A stretch of DNA of 64,000 bases, taken from assembly GCF_963259705.1 (NCBI RefSeq), contig NC_081844.1, positions 29,280,294-29,344,293 on the forward strand. The letters are read 5' to 3'. The notes under the pieces are model-generated. The model had not been told where the DNA came from. It ran no database searches and was given only the letters and a program-made list of their open reading frames with translations. Of this stretch, positions 22,555 to 34,276 are shown in pieces (within the stretch, counting starts at the first letter, position 1; every line of letters starts with the position of its first letter). The translations under genes and the position numbers were made by a program. The stretch is from Myotis daubentonii. Lineage: Eukaryota > Chordata > Mammalia > Chiroptera > Vespertilionidae.

Positions 22555-23285
22555 CTCTGGGGTAGGCAGAGTCATGGATCCCCAAAGATGTCCACATCCT
22601 AATCCCAGACCCTGTGAATATGTTACTTTTCATGACAGAAGACACTCTGCAGATGATAAGTTAAGGGTCTTAGATTGGGGGCCTATTCTGGATGCTTCAG
22701 GTGGGCCCAATGTCATCACAAGGGTCTTGAAAAGGAGGCAGCAGGATGAGGGTCAGAGAATGAGATGCGATGATGGAAACAGCCTGGAATATGTGCTTTG
22801 TACATGGAGGAAGGAGCCATTAGCCAAGGAACGCAGGAAGCATCCAGAAGTTGGAAAGAACAGGGAACGGATTCTCCCCTACAGCCTCTTGATGGAACTA
22901 GAACTGCCTCCGTCTCAATGTCAGTCTTTTGCCTCCAGAACTAGCCCATATAATAAAGAGCTAATATGCAAATGGATGTCACACCATCACAAAGCAAAGA
23001 CCAATCAGGAGGAGGCCGCAGTATGTGGCAAGCGCACGTGGGAGGGCAGGGCTGCGTGCGCTACTGGTCACCAGGAGATGCATGGAGTAACTCCTGGTTC
23101 CTCCCCCTGGCTCCCTCGGGTGGTGGGGCTCCTGCCGGCTCCTGCTGTGGGTGACAGGCAGCATACTAAGTGCGATTTCCCACACTGGGCCACTACGGAG
23201 GTAATAAATAGATGTTGTTTTAAGCCACCTCAACTGTGGTCATTTGTTATAGCAGCAGTCAGAAATTCACAGAGTTTAGGGGCAC
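22555..23285 (+). repeat. MLT1-like MaLR LTR interrupted by a Helitron
   Basis: The text gatccccaaagatgtccacatcctaatccc (22,578-) to gatgttgttttaagccacc...tttgttatagcagcagtcagaaa (about 23,275) is typical of ancient MaLR-type LTRs. A ~255-bp Helitron-like insert splits the 3' part. No viral gene is present. The family assignment is from pattern memory. Confidence 0.6.
22943..23196 (+). mobile_element. Short non-autonomous Helitron
   Basis: The left end ccatataataaagagctaatatgcaaatgg matches the HeliBat 5' terminus. The right end gtgcgatttcccacactgggccactac is a degraded 3' hairpin plus terminus. Host LTR text (cctccagaact / taataaatagatg) continues on both sides. It is non-coding. Confidence 0.8.
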
Positions 23286-23289
23286 AAGC

Positions 23290-25378
23290 TCTGAAGTCCA
23301 GCTGCTTGGGTTCAAATACCAGTTCTTACCACATAGAGGATCTTGGTTACGTGCCAAAGCCCTCAGTTTCTTCAATCGTAACGTGGGGCTAGAAATGGCA
23401 CCTATGGCATGTGACATAAACCAGATGCATGAAATTGGCAAGATGCTGCCAGCTGTACCTCATGGAGACATTTGCTGTCAGTTGCACGTCTTCGTACATT
23501 ATAAATCATAACTTTGCACATGGAATACAAAGGTGTATTCTAGGGGGACAGCCCCAGTGAATGTGATGTAGATGAACTGCAAGAGGTGAGTCTGCAGCAG
23601 GGAAGCCACAGAGCACAGGGTGAAGTGAGGAGACGGGCTCAGAGAGACATCCGAGGGATTAGGGAGGGCTGGACACAGAGGGTGAAGGAGAAGGAGGAAG
23701 GGAGGACTCTGGCTGGGAGGCCTGTTGGGCTGTGAAAGACATCAGGCAAGAGGGAGGAGGAGGGGGTATTACCAAAATTAAATATGTGTTTCAAGCACAT
23801 TCAGCCATCGCTACATGGGGGTTGCCATGCTGAGCATTCTGCTTGCCTGATGCCCTGGAGGGAGGTACATGATTGTGAATGTCCAGTGTACAGATCAGGA
23901 ACAGACTGAGAGAAGTCAAAGCTAGAATCAAAATCTTCGTACCATTTCCTCCCAGGATACCGGTTTCTGGTGCCCAGGCCTCTGCTGAGTGTGCATGAAA
24001 GCATGGGAGGAAGGAGCTATAAGGCAGACAGTTTAATTCAATCAGGTCAAGGTTACCTTTGGGTTAATGAGTAATGAATGGGGTGTGTGGAAAGACCAGA
24101 CTGCAGGTTGGACAAGGGGAGGCCTGTGTGTGGGTTGAGGAGGGGAACTAACTCTCAGAAAGCAGTGTAGAAAGGGCCCTTCCTGGGAATGGGGGGCCAG
24201 GAGTGAAGGGGCTTCTTGCTATTTCCAGGCCTGGCAGTTCCTGTGGGGAAAGGGTGGGCTGCAGCAAGATCACTGCTCCCAGGCAAGGAGGGGAGTTTCT
24301 CTCCTTGCATCCCAGCTAGTGTTGTCAGTCAAAATATAGGGCACCCACCTAAATTTACGTTTCAGGTAAATAACAGGTACTTTGCTAGTAAAAGTTCATC
24401 CTCTCATGGCCACTTACGTTGTCCAGGCAGCTGGGTTCCACCAGCCTTGGTGCCCAAATGCTGGGCCAGGTGGAAGTCCCCTCAAAAGCCACCTTCTCTC
24501 TCCCATCCCTTCTGGCTTATCTTGCCCTCCATTCGCCTCCCAAAGTTCACCCAAAAATCAGGAAGCCATCCTCCTGTCACCTCTGTCCTCCCAATGGGTG
24601 CCTTGCTGCAATCCCCCTCCCTCTGGTTCAGGACTTTTCAGTTCCTTTAATTGTCTCAATAGCAGGGACTGTCATCAATCTCATCTCACCCTTCAGACAG
24701 ATTCACTGAGGCGCTGAGAAAGGAGGAACCAGGCCTTGCAGGGAGACAGAGGCCAGGCCAGGAACTCCTCAATGCTGTCCAACCACAAAACCTGAAAGCT
24801 CAAAGCTCTAATAACATCCGGAAGTGGGGTGGGAGTTTGGGGGCACCGGGGGAGGGAACAAGGGGAGTATTGGAGCCTGGGTGATCTTAGCAGGCACCCC
24901 ACCCCAGTTTCAGAAGTTCAATCCCAATTCTGGAGAATAAGCAGGTCTGTTTGTACTCCCTCCTCTTCTAAAGAAGGGGTGTCGCAATCACAGCAGACAG
25001 AGGCCAGGTTTGTTCTGTTTCTCTGTGCCTCCCCCACTCTGGCACAGCCGGGAAAAGAGCAAGAGCGTGGTTTACAGGAACTCAGATCCAGTTCCCGGGT
25101 TATCATATTGCCCACTTTACTGACCTGTTTTGTAAGGAAAGAAGATAACACAGATCAAAGCCTATAGGCATTGGTAATCTTACTAGATAGCGCTGAATTC
25201 CCCTCTGTAATTGTATTGATTTACATACTTGCTGGCCTTGCAGGAAACTGTCAGTTTTCCCTACTGCTTCCCCCAATCCCCATTTCACATGGGGAAGCTG
25301 AGTCGCAGGGTGGTTCTCAGGGGTTTGAGACCACCAATAAGTGACACAAGTGAAAAGTGACGCAGGCTCATAACTCAC
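23290..25378. other. Unassigned sequence between the TRIP10 fragment and the L1 block
   Basis: No exon with recognisable similarity to TRIP10 F-BAR or GPR108 was found on either strand, although these would be expected here if human synteny were kept. The longest frame (24,216-24,650, plus) has no domain that I recognise and a composition unlike the C3 exons. Confidence 0.4.
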
Positions 25379-27458
25379 TGGCAAGAGTATGGTTTGTTTT
25401 TCTTTTGTTTTTTAAATAAATCTTTATTGTTGAAAATATTACATATGTCCTCCTATTTTCCCCATTGAACCCCTCTAGATCTCTCCCACCTCAACCCCTC
25501 CCAAACCCACCCCAGGCCCTCTGCCCCCCACTGTCTATGTTCATGGGCCATGCATATATGCATACAAGGTCTTTGGTTGATTGCCTCCCACCCTCCCACC
25601 CTCCCAAGATTCCCCACTCTCTTCCATGCTTCCAGTCTCTGGATCGCCTCTGTTCATCAGTTCACTTTGTTGTATTGTAAGTCAGCAAGCTAGATACAAG
25701 TTGCCTTAACATGCCAATTAATTAGGAGCCTTTATTACACCCAGGCTCAGAGCAGGATATCTCTGTCAAATTCTGAGCAAACAAAGGAAGGAGTATTCCC
25801 TTTTTATATACTTCTAGGTCTTTGTGTAAGTTATTTTTTCAGACAGCTTGTAACCTTGAGTATATATCATATCTGTACAGACATCTGGCATGAGAATGTA
25901 GGAGTATTATCAGTATCAGTGTATCTCTTTTAGATGGCTAGCTTGCAAGGTCAGACAGTTAACTTTATCTTTTCTATTATTCAAGGTAAAAAGCAAAGTC
26001 ATTTTCTAAAAATAAAAGAGTTGACTTATGGAACAAGGGACTGTTTAAGAATAACAGAGTAATTCAAACAGCAGTTTCAAACAAGTTTTCCAAAGGATGG
26101 ATTACTATGCTTCAATTTTGTTACTTAGATTCCACATATGAGTGAGATCATGTGATACTTGTCTTCCTCTGACTGACCTATTTCACTTAGCATGATACTC
26201 TCCAGGTCCCTCCATGTTGTCTAAAAGGGTAAGAGATTCTTCTATTTTACTGCTGCATAGTTTCCTATGGTATAAAAGTAGCACAGCTTTTTTATCCACT
26301 CATCTACTGATGGGCACTTGTTTACAGATCTTAGCTATTGTAAATTGTGTTGCTATGAACATAGGAATGCATACATTCTTTCTGATTGGTGTTTTTAAAT
26401 TTCTTGGGATATATTCCTAGAAGTGGGATCACTGGGTCAAATGGCAGTTCCAAGTTTAATTTTTTTGAGGAAACTCCATATTGTTTTCCATAATGGCTAC
26501 ACCAGTCTGCACTGGCACCAGCAATGCACTAGGGTTTCCTTTTCTCCACATCCTCGCCAGTACCTGTCTTTGGTTGAGTTGTTGATGGTAGCCATTCAGA
26601 CAGGTGTGAGGTTATGCCTCATTGCCATTTTAATTTACATCTCTCTGATGATCAGTGACTTTGCACATTTTTTATATGTCTCTTGGTTATCTGTATGGCC
26701 ACTTTGGAAAAGTGTCAATTTAGGTCAATTGCCCATTTTTTAAATCAGATTATTTGTTTTCCTTCTGCTAAGTTGTATGAGTTCCTTATATATTTTGAAT
26801 ATTAACCCTTTAACAGATGTATCATTGCCAAATATGTTCTCCCACACAGCGGGCTCCCTTTTCGTTTTGTTGATGGTCTCTTTTGCTGAGCAGAAACTTT
26901 TTATTTTGATGTGGTCCCATTTGTCTATATTCTCCTTAGTTTCCTCTGCCCTAGTAGATGTACCCAGAGACATATTGTTGTAAGAGATCTTTGAGATTTT
27001 GCTGCCTATGGTTCATTTAGGATATTTACAGTTTCCCAACTTACATTTAAGTCTTTTATCCATTTTGAGTTTATTCTTGTGTATGGTGTAAGTTGGTGGT
27101 CTAGTTTCATTTTTGGCATGTATCTCTGCAAATTTACCAGCACCATTTATTGAAGAGACTGTCTTGACTCCATTGTATGCTCTTGTTTCCTTTGTCAAAC
27201 ATTAATTGATCATAATGGTTTGGGTCCATTTCTGGGGTCTCTGTTCTGTTCCATTGATCTGTATGCCTGTTCTTGTGCCAGTACCAGGCTGTTTTGATTA
27301 AGGTGGCTTTGCAGTATAACTTGAAGTCTGGTATTGTGATTTCTCCAACTTTGTTCTTCTTTGTCAAGATTGCTGCAACTATTCAGGGGCTTTTTTTGGT
27401 TCCATATAAATTTCTGGAGTATTTGCTCCATATTTGTGATGTATGCTATTGGTATTTT

Positions 27459-30400
27459 TTTTTAGAATTTTATTTTATTTATTTTATTGCTTAAAGTATT
27501 ACAAAGGGTATTACATATGTGTCCTTCCTCCCCCCCCGCCCCGCCCTTGACAATCGCCTGGCCTCCCCTACCCCCCAGTGTCTTATGTCCATTGGTTATG
27601 CTTATATGCATGCATACAAGTCCTTCCGTTGATCTCTTATCCCCCTCCCTCCTGCCCCCAAACCCTCCCCAGCCTTCCCGCTGCAGTTTGACAATCTGTT
27701 TGAGGCAGCTCTGCCTCTGTATCTATTATTGTTCATAAGTTTATAATGGTCTTTATTATCCATGAATGAGTGAGATCATGTGGTATTTTTCCTTCATTGA
27801 CTGGCTTATTTCACTTAGCATAATGCTTTCCAGTTCCATTCATGCCGTTGCAAATGGTAAGAGTTCCTTCTTTTTTACAGCAGCATAGTATTCCATCATG
27901 TAGATGTACCACAGTATTCTAATCCATTCATCTACTGATGGGCACTTAGGCTGTTTCCAGATCTTAGCTATGGTGAATTGTGCTGCTATGAACATAGGGG
28001 TGCATATATCCTTTCTGATTGGTGTTTCTGGTTTCTTGGGATATATTCCTAGAAGAGGGATCACAGGGTCAAATGGGAGTTCCATTTTTAGTTTTTTGAG
28101 GAAATTCCATACTGTCGTCTATAGTGGCTGCACCAGTCTGCATTCCCACCAGCAGTGCACGAGTGTTCCTTTTTCTCCACATCCTCTCAAGCACTTGTCG
28201 TTTGTTGATGATAGCCAGTCTGACAGGTGTGAGATGATACCTCATTGTTGTTTTGATTTGCATCTCTCGGATGATTAGTGACTTTGAGCATGTTTTCATA
28301 TGTCTCTTGGCTTTCTGAATGTCCTCTTTTGAAAGGTGTCTATTTAGATCCTTTGCCCATTTTTTGATTGGATTGTTTATCTTCCTTTTGTTAAGTTGTA
28401 TGAGTTCCCTATAAATTTTGGAGATTAGGCCCTTATCAGATATGACATTGGCAAATATGTTTTCCCATGCAGTGGGTTTTCTTGTTGTTTTGTTGATGGT
28501 TTCTTTTGCTGTGCAGAAGCTTTTTATTTTGATGTAGTCCCATTTGTTCATTTTCTCTTTAGTTTCCAATGCCCTAGGAGCTGTATCAGTGAAGAAATTG
28601 CTTCGGCATATATCTGAGATTTCATTGCCTTTGGATTCTTTTAGAATTTTTATGGTTTCCCATTGTACATTTAAGTCCTTTATCCATCTTGAGTTTATTT
28701 TTGTGTATGGTGTAAGTTGTCGGTCTAGTTTCATTTTCTTGCATACATCTGTCCAATTTTCCCAACACCATTTATTGAAGAGACTATCTTGACTCCATTG
28801 TATGTTCTTGCCTCCTTTGTCAAATATTAATTGAGCATATTGGTTCAGGCCGATTTCTGGGCTCTCTATTCTATCCCACTGATCTATATGTCTGTTCTTG
28901 TGCCAGTACCAGGCAGTTTTGAGAACAGTGGCTTTGTAATACAGCTTGATATCTGGTATTGAGATCCCACCTACTTTGTTCTTCTTTCGCAGGATCGCTG
29001 CAGCTATTCGGGGTCTTTTTTTATTCCAGATGAATTTTTGGAGAGTTCGTTCTATATCTGTGAAGTATGCTGTTGGTATTTTAATGGGAAGTGCGTTGAA
29101 TTTATAGATTGCTTTGGGTAGTATGGACATTTTAATGATGTTGATTCTACCAATCCATGAACACGGTATGTTCTTCCATCTGTTTATGTCTTCCTCTATG
29201 TCTTTTTTCAACGTCCTGTAGTTTTCTGAGTAGAGGTCTTTTACCTCTTTAGTTAAGTTTATTCCTAGGTAGCTTAATTTTTTTGGTGCGATGGTAAATG
29301 GGATCGTTTTTTTAGTCTCTCTTTCTGAAAGTTCACTATTGGCATATAGAAATGCTTCAGATTTCTTGGGGTTAATTTTGTATCCTGCTACATTGCAAAA
29401 TTCATGTATTAAGTCTAGTAGTTTTTTGATGGAGTCTCTAGGGTTTTGTATGTATAATATCATGTTGTCTGCAAATAAGGACAGTTTTACTTCCTCTTTA
29501 CAATTTGGATGCCTTTTATTTCTTCTTCTTGTCTAATTGTAATGGCTAATACTTCCAGTACTATGTTGAACAGGAGTGGTGAGAGTGGGCATCCCTGTCT
29601 TGTCCCTGTCCTTAGGGGAAATGGCGTTAGTTTTTGTCCATTGAGTATGATGTTGGCTGTGGGCCTGTCATATATGGCTTTTATTATGTTGAGGAATGAT
29701 CCTTCTACCCCCACCTTGCTGAGAGTTTTTATCAAAAATGGGTGTTGGATTTTGTCAAATGCTTTTTCTGCATCAATTGATATGACCATGTGGTTTTTTT
29801 CTTTCAATTTGTTTATGTGATGTATCACATTTATTGACTTGCGGATATTGTACCATCCTTGCATCCCTGGGATAAATCCTACTTGGTCATGGTGTATGAT
29901 CTTTCTGATGTACTGCTGGATCCGATTTGCTAAGATTTTGTTGAGGATATTGGCATCTATGTTCATGAGGGATATTGGCCTGTAATTCTCTTTCATTGTG
30001 TTGTCTTTACCTGGTTTTGGTATTAGGGTGATGCTGGCTTCATAGAATGAGCTTGGAAGTGTTCCTTCCTCTTGAATTTTTTGTAGTAGTCTGAGGAGGA
30101 TAGGTTTTAGTTCTTCCTTGAATGTTTGGTAAAACTCCCCTGTGAAGCCGTCAGGTCCTGGGCTTTTGTTTGCTGGAAGCTTTTGATGACTACTTCAATT
30201 TCTTCCATAGTTATTGGCCTATTGAGATTTTTAGATTCTTCCTGATTGAGTGTTGGGATGTTGTATTTTTCTAAGAATTTGTCCATTTCCTCCAGGTTGT
30301 CTAGTTTGTTGGAGTAGAGCTGTCCATAGTATTTTTTAACAATCATTTGTATTTCTGTGGGGTCTGTTGTTATTTCGCCTCTATCATTTCTGATTTTGTT

Positions 30401-33345
30401 TTTTGGGTCCTCTCTCTTTGCTTCTTGGTGAGCCTGGCTAGAGGTTCATCAATCTTGTTTATCCTTTCAAAGAACCAGCTCTTGGTTTCATTGGATTTTC
30501 TGTATTGCTTTTTTGGTCTTTATGTCATTTATTTCTGCTCTAATCTTTATTTTCTCCTTCCTTCTGCTCACTCTGGGGTTTTCTTGTTGCTCTCTTTCTA
30601 ATTCTTTGAGTTGTAGAGTTAGATGATTTACTACCATTTTTTTCTTGTTTTTTTGAGATAGGCCTGTAGAGCTATAAACTTCCCTCTCAGGACTGCTTTC
30701 ATTGTGTCCCATAGGTTTTGGATTGTTGTGTTTTCATTGTCATTAGTTTCCAGGATGTTTTTAATTTCTTCTTTGATCTCATTGGTAACCCAATCAATAT
30801 TTAATAACATGCTATTCAGCTTCCAAGTGTTTGAGTATTTTGGGTTGTTTTTATTGTAGTTTATTTCTAATATTATGCTATCATGGTCTGAGATGATGCT
30901 TGGTATGATTTCAATCTTCTTGAATTTGGGGAGACTTTGTTTGTGACCCAATATGTGGTCTATTTTTGAATATGTCCATGAGCCCTTGAGAAGAATGTAT
31001 ATTCTGTGGCTTTGGGGTGAAGTGTTCTGAAGATGTCAATTAAGTCCATCTCATCTAGTGAGTCATTTAGAATTGCTGTTTCTTTGCTGAGTGTTTGTCT
31101 AGATGATTTATCCAGTGATGTCAGTGGTGTATTAAAGTCCCCTACTATGATTATACTGTTGTCGATCTCTCCTTTGATATCTTCCAGGAGTTTTTTTTAT
31201 GTATTTGGGTACTCCTGCATTGGGTGCATATTGTTTACCAGGGTTATATCTTCTTGTTGTATTGATCCCTTTAGTATTATGAAGTGGCCTTCCTTATCTC
31301 TTGTTATGGCCTTCACTTTGAGGTCTATTTTGTCCGATATAAGTATTGCTACCCCAGTTTTATTTTCATTTCCATTTGCCTGAAAGATATTTTTCCATCC
31401 CTTCACTTTCAGCCTGTGTGAGTCCCTTCTTCTGAGGTGGGTCTCTTGTAGACAGCAAATGTATGGGTCATGTTTTTTTTATCCATTCAGCCACTCAATG
31501 TCTTTTGGTTGGAGCATTTAGTCCATTTACGTTTAAAGTTATTATTGAAAGGTACTTGTTTGTAGCCGTTTCTTTTTTTGTGTGTGGCTATTTTCTTTCT
31601 GAGCTTTTTGTTTTTTCTTTTTACTCCAGTCCCTTTAGCATTTCTTGCATTGCTGGCTTAGTGGTGATAAACTCCCTTAGCCTTTTTTTTTTTTCTGTGA
31701 AGCTTCTTATTTCCCCTTCAATTTTGAATGATAGCCTGGCTTGATAGAGTATTCTTGGGTTCAGTTTTTTGCTTTGCATCACTTTGTAAATTTCAATCCA
31801 TTCTTTTCTGGCCTGATGTGTTTCTGTTGAGAAATCATTTGATAATCTAATGGGAGACCGCTTATATGTAACTTTCCGTCTCTCTCTTGCAACCTGTAAG
31901 ATTCTCTCTTTGTCCTGAACATTTGCCATGGTAATTATGATGTGTCTTGGTGTGGGTCTTTTTGGGTTCACCTTGTTTGGAACTCTCTGTGCTTATGTGA
32001 CTTTTTTCTTCCCCACCTAGGGAAGTTTTCTGATATTATTTCTTCGAATAGGTTTTCTAATCCTTGTTCCTCTTTCTGTTGTTCTGGCACCCCTATTATT
32101 CGTATGTTGTTTTGTTTCATGTTGTCCCAAAGCTCCCTTAGGCTCTCCTCCTATCTTTTAATTTTTTTCTCCAATTGCAGTATAGTTTGGGTGTTTTTTG
32201 CTTCCTTGTCTTCTAATTCACTAATTCGGTCCTCCGCTTCTCCTAGTCTACTGTTGATACTTTCAATGGTGTTTTTTATTGCAGCTATATTGCTCTTCAT
32301 TTCTTCTTGGGTCTTACTTAAGTTGTTGATTTTTTCGTCTGTTTCTTCTTGCTTCTTGCATAAGTAGTTGATTTTTTCATCTGTCTCTTCTTGCTTCTTG
32401 TATATGTTGTTGATTTTTCCCCTCCATCCGGTTTATGCACTCTAGGACCCTTATTATGAATTCTTTTTCTGTCATGTTGCATGCCTCGGTATCACTTAGC
32501 TGTTTTTCTGATGAGTCCTCCTTTTCTTTCCTTTGGGGGTTTCTTTGTCTACCCATGTTTGATCTCACTGACATATTTAGACGTTGAGTTGTTCAGTGTC
32601 TGCTCCCTGGGTGGCAGTGGCTCCTTGGGCTGTGGTTGCTCCTCAGGCGGTTGAGGTAGGAGCTGATCCTCAGTTGGCAGCAGCTCCTCTGGTGGGTGCT
32701 GTTCACAGCTTTGGTGGCTCTTCTGGCTGGTGGGGGGAGGCTTCACGTACAGCTGCTGATCCTCAGAGGATGTGGTGCTCTGGAGGCTGCTGTTGCGTGG
32801 ATCTGCTGGGTTGATTTAAGGGCACATAATACAACACAACAAGGCACAACATACCAGGCACTGAACACAAATATGTTTACGATATTAATAACCCCAAATA
32901 AAGGTGACCGCCCAAATTAAGATGATTAGGGGATAAGGAAGAAAGAAGAGAAAAAGAGAAAAGAGAAAAAAGGAAAGAAAAGAAAAGAAAAGAAAAGGAG
33001 TGCAAAAATGAAATTGGGAAAAAGGAGGGGGGAAAAAAAGAAAAGAAAAAGAGTGAAAAGAGAGAATGAAGTAGAAGAGGGGAAGAGACTATTTATATGA
33101 GGAGAAAACTCTGATAGAACCTCCACTAATCCCAACAAAGTCCAGCAACAGATCCCTGGAGATGAACGCAAACTACAAATAACCAATAATATCAAGAGAG
33201 GCAAGGGAAAACAGAAGCACAAAAATAACCGGGGGGGGGGGGAGGTGGAGGGAGGGGAAAAACCAGCAGGAAAAAAAAATAAAAAGAAAAAGCAAAACAA
33301 CCTCACAACCAGTCCAAAAAAAAAAAAAAAAACACCACCACCACC

Positions 33346-33423
<78 letters not shown>

Positions 33424-34276
33424 CAATATACTCAACAATCAGCAAACAGCAACAAAACAATAGAAAGATAAAAGAAGAGAGAAAAAATTTTGGATAGTGA
33501 AGAAAGATAAGGGATAGGTGTATAAGGATTTAGAGCAGTGGAGTGGAAGTAGGATATATAACTAGGGTGAAATTTTGACAGGGGGAAAAAAGAAGGAATT
33601 GGGAAAATCTAAAGCAGGAATAGGGTAAGAGAAACAGGACAACAAAAGGGGAAAAGTGAGGAAGAGGGTTTTAGCATAGAGGTAAAATTGAGGTAGGGAA
33701 AATTGATGCTAAAGGAATGATGAAAATAGAATGGAGAACACTAATCCCAAAATAAAATAAAGAGAAAATAAAATGGCACTTTAAAAAATGGTTAAATGGT
33801 AGCAGTAATAATACTGGTTAAAAATAAAAATGTAGTAATTAAAAGGGTAAAATCAGGTGATGGAAAAAGAAGAAAAAAAATTGGTGTCTTAGTTAAAAGG
33901 TGAAAAAAGAAAAGAAAAAAATTTGCAGTAGTGAAGGTCCTTCGGTTCTTCTACTCTTCAGTCCGGCTCGCCTTGGTCTTGCCAGATATTCAGGAGAGTG
34001 TTGAATTTCCCTGCGATACACTGTTCCTCCGTGTTGTAAATCACAGTCCTGATTTTAAAGCAGGCCGTATTTGTGTCCCAGGCTGCTTAATTTGTATTTA
34101 GCTAAGAGTCAGTTTGTGGCTCAGCCTCTGGGTGGCAGTGTTTTTGGGTTGGCCTCTGAGGCTATACGGCTTCTCTATCCAGTAGCAAGGGTTTATTTTC
34201 TCTATTGCAATTAAAACTGATTTGGGGAGGTCAACTCCCCAGAGCTGGTTCTTTAATCGTTACCCTGCTCTGTGTT
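27459..34276 (-). mobile_element. Full-length L1 (inner), nested in the outer L1
   Basis: The flanks TGCTATTGGTATTTT (27,444-27,458) and TGCCATTGGTATTTT (34,277-34,291) differ at one base and restore the outer ORF2 text when joined. The element is 6.8 kb. It has an ORF2 C-terminal frame at 28,069-29,463 (464 codons), a reverse-transcriptase piece at 29,487-29,996 with [13 protein letters not shown], endonuclease-region pieces at 30.6-31.4 kb, and ORF1 pieces at 31,621-31,971 and 32,377-32,574. One base is missing near 29,480, which splits the RT frame. The catalytic loop reads FADN instead of FADD, so the reverse transcriptase would be dead even without the frameshift. The 5' UTR contains a simple-repeat tract. 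Confidence 0.9.
33230..33421. repeat. Compound simple repeat in the L1 5' UTR
   Basis: A poly-G run (33,231-33,241), an A-run, (ACC)n (33,334-33,360), (AAC)n and (CA)n (33,374-33,421) follow each other. The resulting Thr/Pro/His or Val/Cys/Trp frames on the two strands are not genes. Confidence 0.95.

Noticed and set aside
23290..25378. Search for GPR108 and TRIP10 F-BAR exons
   Set aside because: No reading frame with the expected coiled-coil F-BAR text or seven-helix GPR108 pattern was found. Weak homology cannot be excluded by eye.
28069..29463. 464-codon minus-strand frame
   Set aside because: It is the C-terminal part of L1 ORF2 inside a nested, frameshifted element, not a host gene.
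33245..33463. Thr/His-rich and Val/Cys-rich frames
   Set aside because: They are translations of (ACC)n, (AAC)n and (CA)n simple repeats in an L1 5' UTR.
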